Positions 35,671 through 44,012 of a stretch of DNA of 64,000 nt are shown piece by piece (the first letter of the stretch is position 1; the number at the start of each line of letters is the position of its first letter). The translations under genes were made by a program, and so were the position numbers. The stretch covers positions 60,047 through 124,046 of the forward strand of contig JAAYBV010000074.1 of assembly GCA_012744475.1 (NCBI GenBank). Reading direction: 5' to 3'. This DNA comes from Phycisphaerae bacterium (GTDB taxonomy: Bacteria > Planctomycetota > Phycisphaerae > Sedimentisphaerales > Anaerobacaceae). Under the pieces are notes generated by a model. It saw only the letters and a list, made by a program, of their open reading frames with translations. It did no database searches and was not told where the DNA came from.

Positions 35671-36672
35671 TTAGAGCGCCGGTTCCACCGAACCGTCGGG
35701 CATGATCTTGCAAACGATGATCCTCGACGAGTCGGCGTTTCGCACCTTGACGAGTTCGCCCATCCGACCGTCCTGGAGCGAAGTGCCCATGGCGGTGACC
35801 AGGATGCCGGGACGCTCGATGCGGATGAGCACCGTTTCGTTGCGTCGCACCTGCACCCCCGTCGGCGCGGCGCTGAGCATGCTGTCACGAATCTCGGCTC
35901 CGGCGGCGACGGTGCGCGTGGCCACCAGTCCGTACGGGGGCTTCCACCCGGACGGCTCCGGGTGGTCCGACACAACCGCTTGGATTGTCACGTTGTCCGG
36001 CGTCAGGGCCGTCCCCTCGGCGATCTGCGCCGTCGCGACGACACGATGCGTCCGGTACTTCAGACGGAACGAGACGTCGCGCGTCCCCACGTCCCGGCCG
36101 TCCGCCGTCACCTGCACGCGTACGGTCACGTGGCCGCGAACCGCGCCGCGAACCAACTCGGGTTTCAACTGCACATCCTGCGGCCGTTCCGAGAGAACGA
36201 GGTCTTTCGGCCGCGCGACCGCGATGATCTCACACACCGAATGCGAGCCGCCCAACTGCTGGACGAACTGCCGTCCGATCTCGACGAAGTCTTCCACCTC
36301 GATGATCTGTTGCTGGCGGCGCACGGTCACGGAATCGGCGCCGGTCAGACGCACCTGATCGGCCCCAATCCCGCAGGTGGCCAGACGACTGAGGATGGTG
36401 GGACGATCCAGAACCAGTTTCTGGCCCGGCGCCGAGAAGCGACCCAGAAGCACCTGGCGGGCCTTGGCGACGAGCGGCGCCGATCCGCGGATCACGCTGA
36501 TCTGTTCGAGGTTCAACTGGTTGTCTTCCACCGTCACCTCGCGGGGCAGGTGGACTTGCAGACGCATTTCGTCGGGCGCATCGTCGGCCGCCGCCGTCAC
36601 GGCGCTCGTAACAACGCCGAGCGGCAGGAGGCCCGCCGCCATCCCAACCAGAATGAATACCCCACGCTTCAT
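35671..36672 (-). CDS. flgA: P-ring assembly chaperone (FlgA)
   Basis: Periplasmic chaperone for FlgI, 333 residues with signal peptide (FILVGMAAGLLPLGVVTSAV). The C-terminal half carries the SAF/FlgA features VVATAQIAEGTALTPDNVTIQ, GLVATRTVAAGAEI and VRRNETVLIRIERPGI. It is longer than enterobacterial FlgA because of an N-terminal extension of about 150 residues. GGGAG lies six bases before ATG 36672. Confidence 0.88.
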   Translation of the reverse strand: MKRGVFILVGMAAGLLPLGVVTSAVTAAADDAPDEMRLQVHLPREVTVEDNQLNLEQISVIRGSAPLVAKARQVLLGRFSAPGQKLVLDRPTILSRLATCGIGADQVRLTGADSVTVRRQQQIIEVEDFVEIGRQFVQQLGGSHSVCEIIAVARPKDLVLSERPQDVQLKPELVRGAVRGHVTVRVQVTADGRDVGTRDVSFRLKYRTHRVVATAQIAEGTALTPDNVTIQAVVSDHPEPSGWKPPYGLVATRTVAAGAEIRDSMLSAAPTGVQVRRNETVLIRIERPGILVTAMGTSLQDGRMGELVKVRNADSSRIIVCKIMPDGSVEPAL

Positions 36673-36684
36673 CGCCGGCTCCCG

Positions 36685-37467
36685 TTAGAAGATGTTGTTG
36701 GTGTTGCGCAGCATTTCGTCACCGGCCTTGATGGCGCGCGAGTTGATTTCGTACGCGCGCTGGGCCGTAATCAGGTTCACCAGCTCGTTGACCATGTGCA
36801 CGTTCGATTTCTCCAGAAAGCCGGACTGAATCGATCCGAAGCCGTCCTGCGCGGGAATGCCGACCACGGCCTCGCCGCTGGCGTCCGTCGGGGCGTACAG
36901 GTTGTCGCCCTGGCTTTGCAGGCCCGACGGATTGGAGAAACGGACCAGTTGGATCTGGCCGATCACGGAGCGGACGCCCGCCTGATCGGTGACGTTGATG
37001 CCTCCGTCGGCGCCGATGTCCACCGAGGCGGCCTCGGTGGGGATCGTCAGGGCCGGCTCGATCATGTAGCCGGTCATGGTGACCACCTGCCCGTTGGCGT
37101 TGGTCTGCAACGAGCCGTCGCGCGTGTAGCGGATGTCCCCGTTGGGCATCACGACCTGGAGGAAACCCTCGCCGCGAATGGCGATGTCCATGTTCCGGCC
37201 CGTGTTGCGGAACTCCCCCAGACTGAAGATCTTCAGCGTCGAGGCCACGCGGACGCCGCTGCCGATCTCCAGACCGGTCGGCGCATTGATGCCCGGGGCC
37301 ACTTCCGTGCCCGCCTCCTTCTGCCGGGCGTACAGCAGGTCTTGAAACTCGACCTGGCTCTGCTTGAATCCGGTGGTGTTGACGTTCGCCAGGTTGTTGG
37401 CGATCACATCCACCAGCGTCTGCTGGGCCATCATGCCCGTGGAGGCTGTGGAGAAAGCTCGTATCAT
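36685..37467 (-). CDS. flgG: Flagellar distal rod protein (FlgG)
   Basis: 260-residue distal rod subunit. N-terminus MIRAFSTASTGMMAQQTLVDVIANNLANVNTTGFK, the middle GEFRNTGRNMDIAIRGEGFLQV and C-terminus VNLITAQRAYEINSRAIKAGDEML are the classic FlgG blocks, split here for length. AAGGAG upstream of the ATG at 37467. The gene follows flgF and precedes flgA. Confidence 0.94.
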   Translation of the reverse strand: MIRAFSTASTGMMAQQTLVDVIANNLANVNTTGFKQSQVEFQDLLYARQKEAGTEVAPGINAPTGLEIGSGVRVASTLKIFSLGEFRNTGRNMDIAIRGEGFLQVVMPNGDIRYTRDGSLQTNANGQVVTMTGYMIEPALTIPTEAASVDIGADGGINVTDQAGVRSVIGQIQLVRFSNPSGLQSQGDNLYAPTDASGEAVVGIPAQDGFGSIQSGFLEKSNVHMVNELVNLITAQRAYEINSRAIKAGDEMLRNTNNIF

Positions 37468-37509
37468 GGGCGACTCTCCTTATCTGCACAGCGAATCGGC
37501 GGCGCGGCC

Positions 37510-38211
37510 TTATCCCATGGCCACGCCCATCACGCTGTTCGTCGCATCCTTCTTGGTGTTCACCAGCTTCATGTTCGATTCATACATCCGCGAGACCATG
37601 ATCATGCTGACCACCTCGTCGATGATCTGCACGTTGGACGCTTCCTGGTACCCCTGCTTGACCACCACCTCCTCGACGTCCTTGGGCGGCACATCCTGCG
37701 GGGCCCGGTAGCAGCAGAACCCGGCCGCTTCGAGCTGGTCTTCCTTTCCCGCAAAATCCACGATCCGGAACTGCCCGATCGAGCCGCCGCCCGCGTTGAT
37801 CTGCCCGGTCTGACCGACGGTGATCTGAGAAACGTCGATCCCCGCCGGAACGGCCAACGGACCGAAGGCGCCGGCCACCGCGCGTCCCTCCGAATCCACG
37901 ATCTGCCCATTCTGATTGGCGCGAAACACGCCGTGCCGGGTATACAGCGGTCCGTCCGGAGTCTCGATGACGAAGAACCCTTTTCCATAGAGCGCCACGT
38001 CGAGCGTCCGCCCCGTCTCGACCAGATTGCCCTGCGAGAAATCCAGAGCGCTCGCGGCCGCATTCTGCTGATCGTCCAGCATGCTCGAGAACGAACTGCA
38101 CCGGCGCTTGTATCCGCTGGTGCTGACGTTGGCCAGATTGTGCGCGATGATGTCGAACTCTCGCGTCAACGCCCTCAGGCTTGCACTGACCTGGCTTGTG
38201 ACATCGGCCAT
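37510..38211 (-). CDS. flgF: Flagellar basal-body rod protein (FlgF)
   Basis: 233-residue rod protein related to FlgG, with FDIIAHNLANVSTSGYK near the start, ETGRTLDVALYGKGFFVIET in the middle and QEASNVQIIDEVVSMIMVSRM at the end. Position directly before flgG supports FlgF. A CC pair (AAGFCCYRAP) is unusual. The ATG at 38211 follows GGGAG and lies close behind the PilZ-like gene stop. Confidence 0.85.
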   Translation of the reverse strand: MADVTSQVSASLRALTREFDIIAHNLANVSTSGYKRRCSSFSSMLDDQQNAAASALDFSQGNLVETGRTLDVALYGKGFFVIETPDGPLYTRHGVFRANQNGQIVDSEGRAVAGAFGPLAVPAGIDVSQITVGQTGQINAGGGSIGQFRIVDFAGKEDQLEAAGFCCYRAPQDVPPKDVEEVVVKQGYQEASNVQIIDEVVSMIMVSRMYESNMKLVNTKKDATNSVMGVAMG

Positions 38212-38212
38212 G

Positions 38213-39493
38213 CTACGCTCCCTGCTCCACGACCGTGCCGTCCGACGCGACCGTCGCCGGTTCGGTCGTCACGTCGTCCGTCTCGTCCTGGACGCCGGCC
38301 CTGGAGGCAATCCCATTCGTCATGCGCACCAATTCGTCCACTTCGGATTCGTTCAGTCCCGACAACTCGACCGCAATGGAAACCCCTGTGCCGGCGACGC
38401 GACTGTGCCGCACCACGCCTACGTCCTCCATGACGCAGGTCTCGTCGGCGGCCAGTTCGTTCCCGCCCCCGCCGACCCCGGCCGGACGGAACATCACCAG
38501 GACTCTCTCCCCGGGACGGAAAGGCGTTGGAAGCTCGATCCGCAGTCCGGGGCCGGCCAATTCCGTGACCGTCCCGGAAACAAACTCCGGCGCGCCGGGC
38601 CCACGATCGACATCGACGCGATCGGAACCCGCCGCGGCCGCCTGCGACTGTCCCTTCCTGGCGAAAGGAAAGCGGGCCACCAGGGCCGGCATCCTCACCG
38701 CCACGCGAGGAAAACGCCGACGGTTGACGAACCGCACGCTGTCGGTGTGGTTGAGCACCAGCCGCGTTCGATCGCACGTCACCGCGGTCGTGTCAAATTC
38801 CCAGACGTATACGCCAAACGCGTATCGCGCGCACCAGAGGTCGCCGGCGCGCGTCTCCACGGGCTCCTCCAACTCCACCGCCAGCTCGAGATCGTCGTTG
38901 CGCACCACCTCGGCCCGGACCGGAACGCCGGCAGGACGACGCCGACGACGGGTCACCTCCACGATCTTGCCGACCGGGATGTCACGGCTGCTCGGCCGGC
39001 GAGAGCCAGCCATTCCTCCGAGCGACCGCACGGCCCGGAAGCCCAGCCGCTCCCGAAGATAGGCCACTTCCGTCTTGAGCCGCTCATTCTCCTCGACCGT
39101 TCGCGTGCGCGCGCACTCCGCCAGAAGCTTGGCGGCGCCGCGATCGAAGGCGTCGACCGTCGTGAAGATGTCATGGCTGTGTCCCAGGCCGCTTCGCATG
39201 ACGATCGCCAGCAGGATCTGACGATCACGGCCGTTGAGCCCCCGTTGCACGGCATTCTCCGCGAACAGCTCCCGCGTCAGGTCTCGACTCCGCGTCCGAC
39301 GACGGTGGCTGATCCACCACAACAGAAAGACCAGAACCGCCAGGATCACCGACGCCGCCAGAACGAATTCGTACCGTGACGCATACGAGGGCGAATCACC
39401 GCTCATCCGGCGCGCCGCCGACCACCGCTCGATCGGCGTCAGCACGCCAATCGCCGCCCGGCTGGTATCCCATAGCACGTCACTGACGATCAT
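38213..39493 (-). CDS. Membrane-anchored PilZ-like protein in the hook operon
   Basis: A 426-residue protein with one membrane span at about 43-62 (VLAASVILAVLVFLLWWI) followed by a coiled segment and, at about 255-395, a PilZ-like domain. The first c-di-GMP motif is present (RRRFPR, fitting RxxxR). The second, normally D/NxSxxG, reads ELAGPG and looks degenerate. YcgR-type proteins slow the motor when c-di-GMP binds; a similar brake or an assembly role is possible. It is located between flgE and flgF. ATG 39493 has GAGGA upstream. Confidence 0.65.
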   Translation of the reverse strand: MIVSDVLWDTSRAAIGVLTPIERWSAARRMSGDSPSYASRYEFVLAASVILAVLVFLLWWISHRRRTRSRDLTRELFAENAVQRGLNGRDRQILLAIVMRSGLGHSHDIFTTVDAFDRGAAKLLAECARTRTVEENERLKTEVAYLRERLGFRAVRSLGGMAGSRRPSSRDIPVGKIVEVTRRRRRPAGVPVRAEVVRNDDLELAVELEEPVETRAGDLWCARYAFGVYVWEFDTTAVTCDRTRLVLNHTDSVRFVNRRRFPRVAVRMPALVARFPFARKGQSQAAAAGSDRVDVDRGPGAPEFVSGTVTELAGPGLRIELPTPFRPGERVLVMFRPAGVGGGGNELAADETCVMEDVGVVRHSRVAGTGVSIAVELSGLNESEVDELVRMTNGIASRAGVQDETDDVTTEPATVASDGTVVEQGA

Positions 39494-39528
39494 CTTATTT
39501 CCTCATCGGCCCATCACGGCGACCGGTC

Positions 39529-41217
39529 CTACCGAATCAGGTTCGTCAACTCCTGGAGAATCTGATTGGCCACCGTGATCGTTCGTGCGTTCGCCTGGAA
39601 TCCGTTCTGAGCCTGGATCAGCGTCACGAATTCGGTCGCCACGTCGGCGTTGGACTTCTCCAGCGCCCCGCCATGGATGGAACCGGCCCCGGCGGTGTTC
39701 GCCTGCGTGATCACCGGCGCCCCCGAGTTCGCCGACGGAACGTAGTAACCATCGCCTGCGCCTTCCAGGCCGGCAGCGTTCTTGAACAGGGCCACCGCCA
39801 TCGTCGCCAGATCCTTCTTGATCCCGTTGCTGAAGCTGCCGATCAGCACGCCTTCGTTGTCGATCGACACCGCCGACAAGCTGCCGGCCTCGTAGCCGTC
39901 CTGCTCGCGCGCCACCGCCGTCGAGTTGCCTGCGAACTGGGTCAGACCGTCAAACGATCCGACGGTGCCCAGCTTCAGTTGGATCGTCTGCGAATGGTCG
40001 ACGTCGTGGGCAAACGTTACGGTGAACTCCATGTTCGTGCCATCGGGCACCCCGTTGAAGGCGCCGGTCTGAGAATCGAAGGTAATGCCTTCGATGCGCC
40101 GGCTGTCCAGATCGATGGACGCGATGTTCCCGGTCATGGACGTCAGGATCATGTCCCAGGTGTTGACGGTGTCGGTCCGCACGAAGGCGGCGGACATGAC
40201 GTGCTTGCCGCCCTGCGAGTCGTACATGGCGATGTTGACCCCCTTGACTTCGTCGCCGCCCACCGTCTTCAATTCGAAGTACCCGGGCAGGTCCAGTGCG
40301 CCGTCGCCGCTGTAGGACATGGTGATGTCCGATCGACTGTAACCGGTGGCGTTGTCGGTGATGCGGATGTATCCGTTGGCCAGCGAGGCGGTCGCGCCGC
40401 TGAGCACGTTGGTGTTCAAGTGGGTGATCAGATCGTCCAGCGTGGTGTCGGCGCCGACCGTGAAGTCCAGGGCGGCTCCGCTGAACGCCGTTCCGTCGGG
40501 ATCGTACCCTTCAAAGCTGATCGTCCCCGTCTGAGCGGCGCCCAGTTCGCCGCCGGCGCCCGAACCACCTGAGAACTGATCGAGTTGATCGATCTGTGTC
40601 GTGGCGGTCGCATCGGCGTCGCCGACCGTGAACTTCGAGGAAGCCATCAGCAACTGCGCCGTGGTGGTGCCGGTTGCATCGGCGCTGAGGTTGCCGCTGA
40701 CGACGATCTCCGTAGTCTGACGGGCCGCCAGGGCCACGTCGTAGGGGACCCGGACGTTGCTGCTGCCGGGAATCTGGAATCCATCGGCCTCCCCCACCAG
40801 TCCCAGCCGCTGCACACGGTACCCCGTGGACGGATCGACCAGATATCCAGCCTCATCGACGCCGAACGTGCCGGCCCGCGTATAGAGGGACTGTTGGCCG
40901 TCGCTGACCACGAAGTACCCCGCCCCTTCAATCGCCACGTCCAGCGAATTGCCCGTGTTCACGATGTTGCCCTGAGCCATGTTCGCGGAAATGCCCGCGA
41001 CGCCCACGCCGCTTCCCATCTGCTGCGGATTCGTTCCGCCGATCCGATCCGTGGGTTGCGACGCCTGCTGGAGGGTCTCCCCGAGCAACTCGCTGAACGT
41101 GATCGTGCTCGCCTTGAACGCCGTGGTGTTGACGTTGGCCAGGTTGTTGCCAGCCACGTCCAGCATCTTCTGATGGGCCTGGAGTCCCGTCACCCCAGAT
41201 GACAACGCATAACTCAT
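39529..41217 (-). CDS. flgE: Flagellar hook protein (FlgE)
   Basis: Hook subunit of 562 residues. N-terminus MSYALSSGVTGLQAHQKM and DVAGNNLANVNTTAFK, middle GNSLDVAIEGAGYFVV, and C-terminus FVTLIQAQNGFQANARTITV followed by ILQELTNLIR, all conserved in hook proteins. The length is above the enterobacterial form (about 400), reflecting a larger exposed domain that could be surface-modified. AGGAG lies nine bases before the ATG. Confidence 0.93.
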   Translation of the reverse strand: MSYALSSGVTGLQAHQKMLDVAGNNLANVNTTAFKASTITFSELLGETLQQASQPTDRIGGTNPQQMGSGVGVAGISANMAQGNIVNTGNSLDVAIEGAGYFVVSDGQQSLYTRAGTFGVDEAGYLVDPSTGYRVQRLGLVGEADGFQIPGSSNVRVPYDVALAARQTTEIVVSGNLSADATGTTTAQLLMASSKFTVGDADATATTQIDQLDQFSGGSGAGGELGAAQTGTISFEGYDPDGTAFSGAALDFTVGADTTLDDLITHLNTNVLSGATASLANGYIRITDNATGYSRSDITMSYSGDGALDLPGYFELKTVGGDEVKGVNIAMYDSQGGKHVMSAAFVRTDTVNTWDMILTSMTGNIASIDLDSRRIEGITFDSQTGAFNGVPDGTNMEFTVTFAHDVDHSQTIQLKLGTVGSFDGLTQFAGNSTAVAREQDGYEAGSLSAVSIDNEGVLIGSFSNGIKKDLATMAVALFKNAAGLEGAGDGYYVPSANSGAPVITQANTAGAGSIHGGALEKSNADVATEFVTLIQAQNGFQANARTITVANQILQELTNLIR

Positions 41218-41256
41218 CGCACTGCTCTCCTACTACTGATAATGCCGATTGGCCCG

Positions 41257-41637
41257 TTATTCTCGTACTGAAAGCACATCCGCCAGACTGACCTGATGAT
41301 CGCCGACGATCAACTCGATCGCACCGTCGTCGAGAACCACCTCCTCCACTTCTCCCGTCTGGGTCTCCTGCGTCCCATCGTCGGCCGTCGTCGCAAACGA
41401 CACGTCCTTGCCGATCAGCGAACTGGCGTATCCCTGCTGGAGGGACGTCAGCACCTGGCTGAAGGAATTGTTCATGCTCTCCAGTTGCTGGAGCTGCGAG
41501 AACTGCGCCAGTTGTGCCGCCATGTCCTGATTGTCCATCGGTTCCAGCGGGTTCTGATTCTGCAACTGCGTAACCAGCAGCGTCATGAAGTTCATCTGCA
41601 AGTCGCTGGCCGACGTGACGGTACCCGTGGTACTCAT
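41257..41637 (-). CDS. flgD: Hook capping protein (FlgD), short form
   Basis: 126-residue scaffold that guides hook subunit assembly. It carries the FlgD block FMTLLVTQLQNQNPLEPMDN and the QLAQFSQLQQLESMN stretch, then a short beta tail with GKDVSF. It lacks the C-terminal Tudor/FnIII domains of longer FlgD proteins. The ATG at 41637 has AAGGGA upstream. First gene of the hook operon, about 85 bases after the predicted start of a sigma54 transcript. Confidence 0.9.
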   Translation of the reverse strand: MSTTGTVTSASDLQMNFMTLLVTQLQNQNPLEPMDNQDMAAQLAQFSQLQQLESMNNSFSQVLTSLQQGYASSLIGKDVSFATTADDGTQETQTGEVEEVVLDDGAIELIVGDHQVSLADVLSVRE

Positions 41638-42219
41638 GTGCGTTCCCTTCGATACAAACCATTGCGTTCCCCGGCCGCTCCGTTTCTGCGTGACACGCAT
41701 CCACGTCGGCCGACGGTCCGTGGCCAAGGTTTGCAATTGTCGTGCCACAGACGCCCCGCGCGTCCGTTCGCCGGCGTGCGCGGGGATCGTACCTCGCGTC
41801 CAAACAGGCACTTAGGCGTCGGGAATGTTTTCTTGCAGGCGAGAACCGGTCGGGCCGGGACGCGGCGGAAGGCGACGAATCTTCCTGCAATCCAGAGAAT
41901 CCTGCCTGCGGCGCAGCGCCGGAAAAAAATACGGATGGATGATTTCTATTCGCCGATCCCGCGAGAATTTCCGCGTCCCATAAGAATTATCGGATGAGTC
42001 CTATATGGGCGCGCGATCGCACCGCGTCGGCAGCCCGGCCGAAACGTGTCCTATAAAACACGGAGATCACCCCTGCCGCGCGCGGCTCGTTCCTGACGTG
42101 ACATAGATACCCGTCCAATAAAAATTAAAGTTGTCGGAAATCGGCAGTCGATGGGGTCGGTATCGTGCAGGAACGGATGCAACACGACACCAGAAACGAC
42201 TCAGTGACATCGGGGTGGT
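41638..42219. other. Divergent regulatory region between flgD and the sigma54 activator gene
   Basis: About 580 bases with no convincing gene. It holds the sigma54 promoter for flgD on the minus strand (41733-41747) and AT-rich tracts towards the plus-strand activator gene. These include CCTATAAAAC near 42050 and TTAAAGTTG near 42125. Binding sites for the activator itself could not be read. Confidence 0.5.
41733..41747 (-). promoter_or_regulatory. Sigma54 (-24/-12) promoter of the hook operon
   Basis: The minus strand reads TGGCACGACAATTGC, a full match to the sigma54 consensus with GG and GC ten bases apart. It faces flgD; the expected transcript start is near 41721, giving a leader of about 84 bases. 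Confidence 0.88.
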
Positions 42220-43668
42220 ATGAGCTTACTTCGAAGAATCGCGGTCATCAGCAGAGACTCTCACATTCACAGCCTGGCCCAGGAAGTGGCCCACGAGGTG
42301 TTCGTCGCGGACGACCTGTCCGAGGCCGGTGACATGATCGAAACGGTAACGCCCGATCTGACGTTGTTCGACGGGACGGTCCCTCCGAGTCACATCCGCT
42401 GCTTCCTGGACCGCATCGGTCTTCGGATCCATCCGGTGCCGGTGACCGTCGTGGCGATGATGAACCCCTCGTCCTTCTCCGAGATGGAATACGAACGGGC
42501 CGGCGTTTCCCACTATCTCGTCGGCATGGAGGATTGCCGGCGTCTGCACGAGATCGCCGCCGGCATCCGAGGGGCGGCGCGGCCCGGCGAGCCTGCCGAC
42601 GGCGTCCGACACGAAGACTACTTCCTCAACGAGTACGCCGAGACCATCGCGATGGTCGGAAAGAGTCCCGCGGTGCGCGAGGTCCTGCGAATGATCGAAC
42701 TGGTCGCGGACAGCCAGTGCAACCCCGTGCTCATCCTGGGCGAAACCGGCACGGGCAAGGAGGTCGCCGCCAGCGCGATCCATGTACGCCGGCATCCCCA
42801 GGAACCTTTCGTCGCGATCAACTGCGCGGCGCTGACCGCCACACTGCTCGAAAGCGAGCTGTTCGGACACGTCAAAGGGGCGTTCACCGGCGCCGACCGC
42901 GACAAGACGGGCCTGCTCGAACAAGCCGGCGCCGGCACGCTGTTTCTCGATGAGATCAGCGAGATGCCGCTCGAACTCCAGGCCAAGCTCCTCCGCGTGC
43001 TTCAGGAGCGGACCTTCCGCAAGGTCGGAGGTGTCAAGGACCTGACCTGCCATGCCACAATCATCGCATCGAGCAACCGCAACCTGAAGAAGGACGTCCG
43101 AGAAAACCGTTTTCGTCAGGACCTGTACTATCGTCTCAACATCTGCCCGATCGTGCTGGCGCCGCTGAGGTCACCGCAGCGACGCGAAGACATTCGCCTT
43201 CTGGCCCAGTACTTCCTGGCCCGCTCGAACATCCGTGGAACGCTAAGCAACAAGGTGACTGCGATCACGCAGATGGCCCTCGAATCGCTGTGCCGGCATG
43301 AATGGCCCGGAAACGTGCGCGAACTGCGCAACGTGATCGAACGGGCGATCCTGCTGGAGAAGACGGACAAAATCGGCCTTAACAGCATTGTTATCGAGCC
43401 TGCGGACGGCGAAGAGCCTTCGCCCGGCCTGTTGGGCGAACGGGCCCGCGACTTCTCGCTGGAGAAGGCCGAACGCGAACTGATCGCCCGCGCCCTGCAC
43501 GAGACGGGCTGGCAGAAGACCCAGGCGGCCTCTCTTCTGGGCATCACACGTGCGACGCTGTACGCCAAGGTCAAGCAATACAACATCCAGAAGCAGACCC
43601 GCCAGGCGAGCGAGGTTTGCCTTGCCGCCTCCGAGCCGGCCGAGTCGGACGTGGTTGCGGTTGGTTAG
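42220..43668 (+). CDS. Sigma54-dependent transcriptional activator with receiver-like domain
   Basis: A 482-residue enhancer-binding protein of the FlrC/FlgR/NtrC type. Residues 1-120 form a receiver-like domain. The phosphoacceptor position is Asp51 (LFDGT), but only one acidic residue is seen at the first strand (Asp13), and the usual Lys near residue 100 is missing (YLVGM). The AAA+ domain has Walker A GETGTGKE (about 174-181), the sigma54-contacting GAFTGA loop (220-225) and [11 protein letters not shown] Fis-type helix-turn-helix lies at about 430-455 ([19 protein letters not shown]). Its divergent position to the sigma54-driven flgD operon suggests it activates that promoter. The ribosome site is weak (GGGGTGG). 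Confidence 0.85.
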   Translation: MSLLRRIAVISRDSHIHSLAQEVAHEVFVADDLSEAGDMIETVTPDLTLFDGTVPPSHIRCFLDRIGLRIHPVPVTVVAMMNPSSFSEMEYERAGVSHYLVGMEDCRRLHEIAAGIRGAARPGEPADGVRHEDYFLNEYAETIAMVGKSPAVREVLRMIELVADSQCNPVLILGETGTGKEVAASAIHVRRHPQEPFVAINCAALTATLLESELFGHVKGAFTGADRDKTGLLEQAGAGTLFLDEISEMPLELQAKLLRVLQERTFRKVGGVKDLTCHATIIASSNRNLKKDVRENRFRQDLYYRLNICPIVLAPLRSPQRREDIRLLAQYFLARSNIRGTLSNKVTAITQMALESLCRHEWPGNVRELRNVIERAILLEKTDKIGLNSIVIEPADGEEPSPGLLGERARDFSLEKAERELIARALHETGWQKTQAASLLGITRATLYAKVKQYNIQKQTRQASEVCLAASEPAESDVVAVG

Positions 43669-44012
43669 CCGCCGCATCCGGCGCCGGCCCGTCCGGCCTG
43701 CCGCATTTGTCCCCGCTACGATCCGACATCACACACTCCCTCTGAAACGCCTCCGCTGGGTCACCGCAACGCCGCTGTCAGAAAATCGGGCGGTCCGTAT
43801 AGAATCCTGACATCGGCCGGAAACGATGCACCATAGAAGAAAGGCCCTTTCCTCGGCTCCTCCGCCCTCTACGGGCCGTTCGACCGCTGCCGCCTCCTCG
43901 CGACCGCCTCCCTGGCACGCCTGTTGCTATGGTCTCGATATGGTCGTGGGCCATGCTCTGCGAACGCCGAAGACGGTTCGGAGCGCCGCCCGCACTGAGA
44001 GAGCTGAACGTT
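43669..44012. other. Intergenic region with sigma54 promoter
   Basis: About 340 bases between the activator gene and the TPR operon. No gene is supported. The clear element is the promoter at 43913-43928. An in-frame ATG at 43929 lies upstream of the expected transcript start and is therefore not used. Confidence 0.55.
43913..43928 (+). promoter_or_regulatory. Sigma54 (-24/-12) promoter of the TPR operon
   Basis: Plus strand reads TGGCACGCCTGTTGCT, a full consensus match with the ten-base GG to GC distance. Expected transcript start is near 43939, about 75 bases before the ATG at 44013. Confidence 0.88.

Noticed and set aside
35962..38433. Plus-strand frame of 823 codons
   Set aside because: Antisense to flgA, flgG and flgF.
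42126..42152. Sigma28-like TAAAGTT upstream of the first activator gene
   Set aside because: Only the -35 half resembles the consensus; the -10 half does not.
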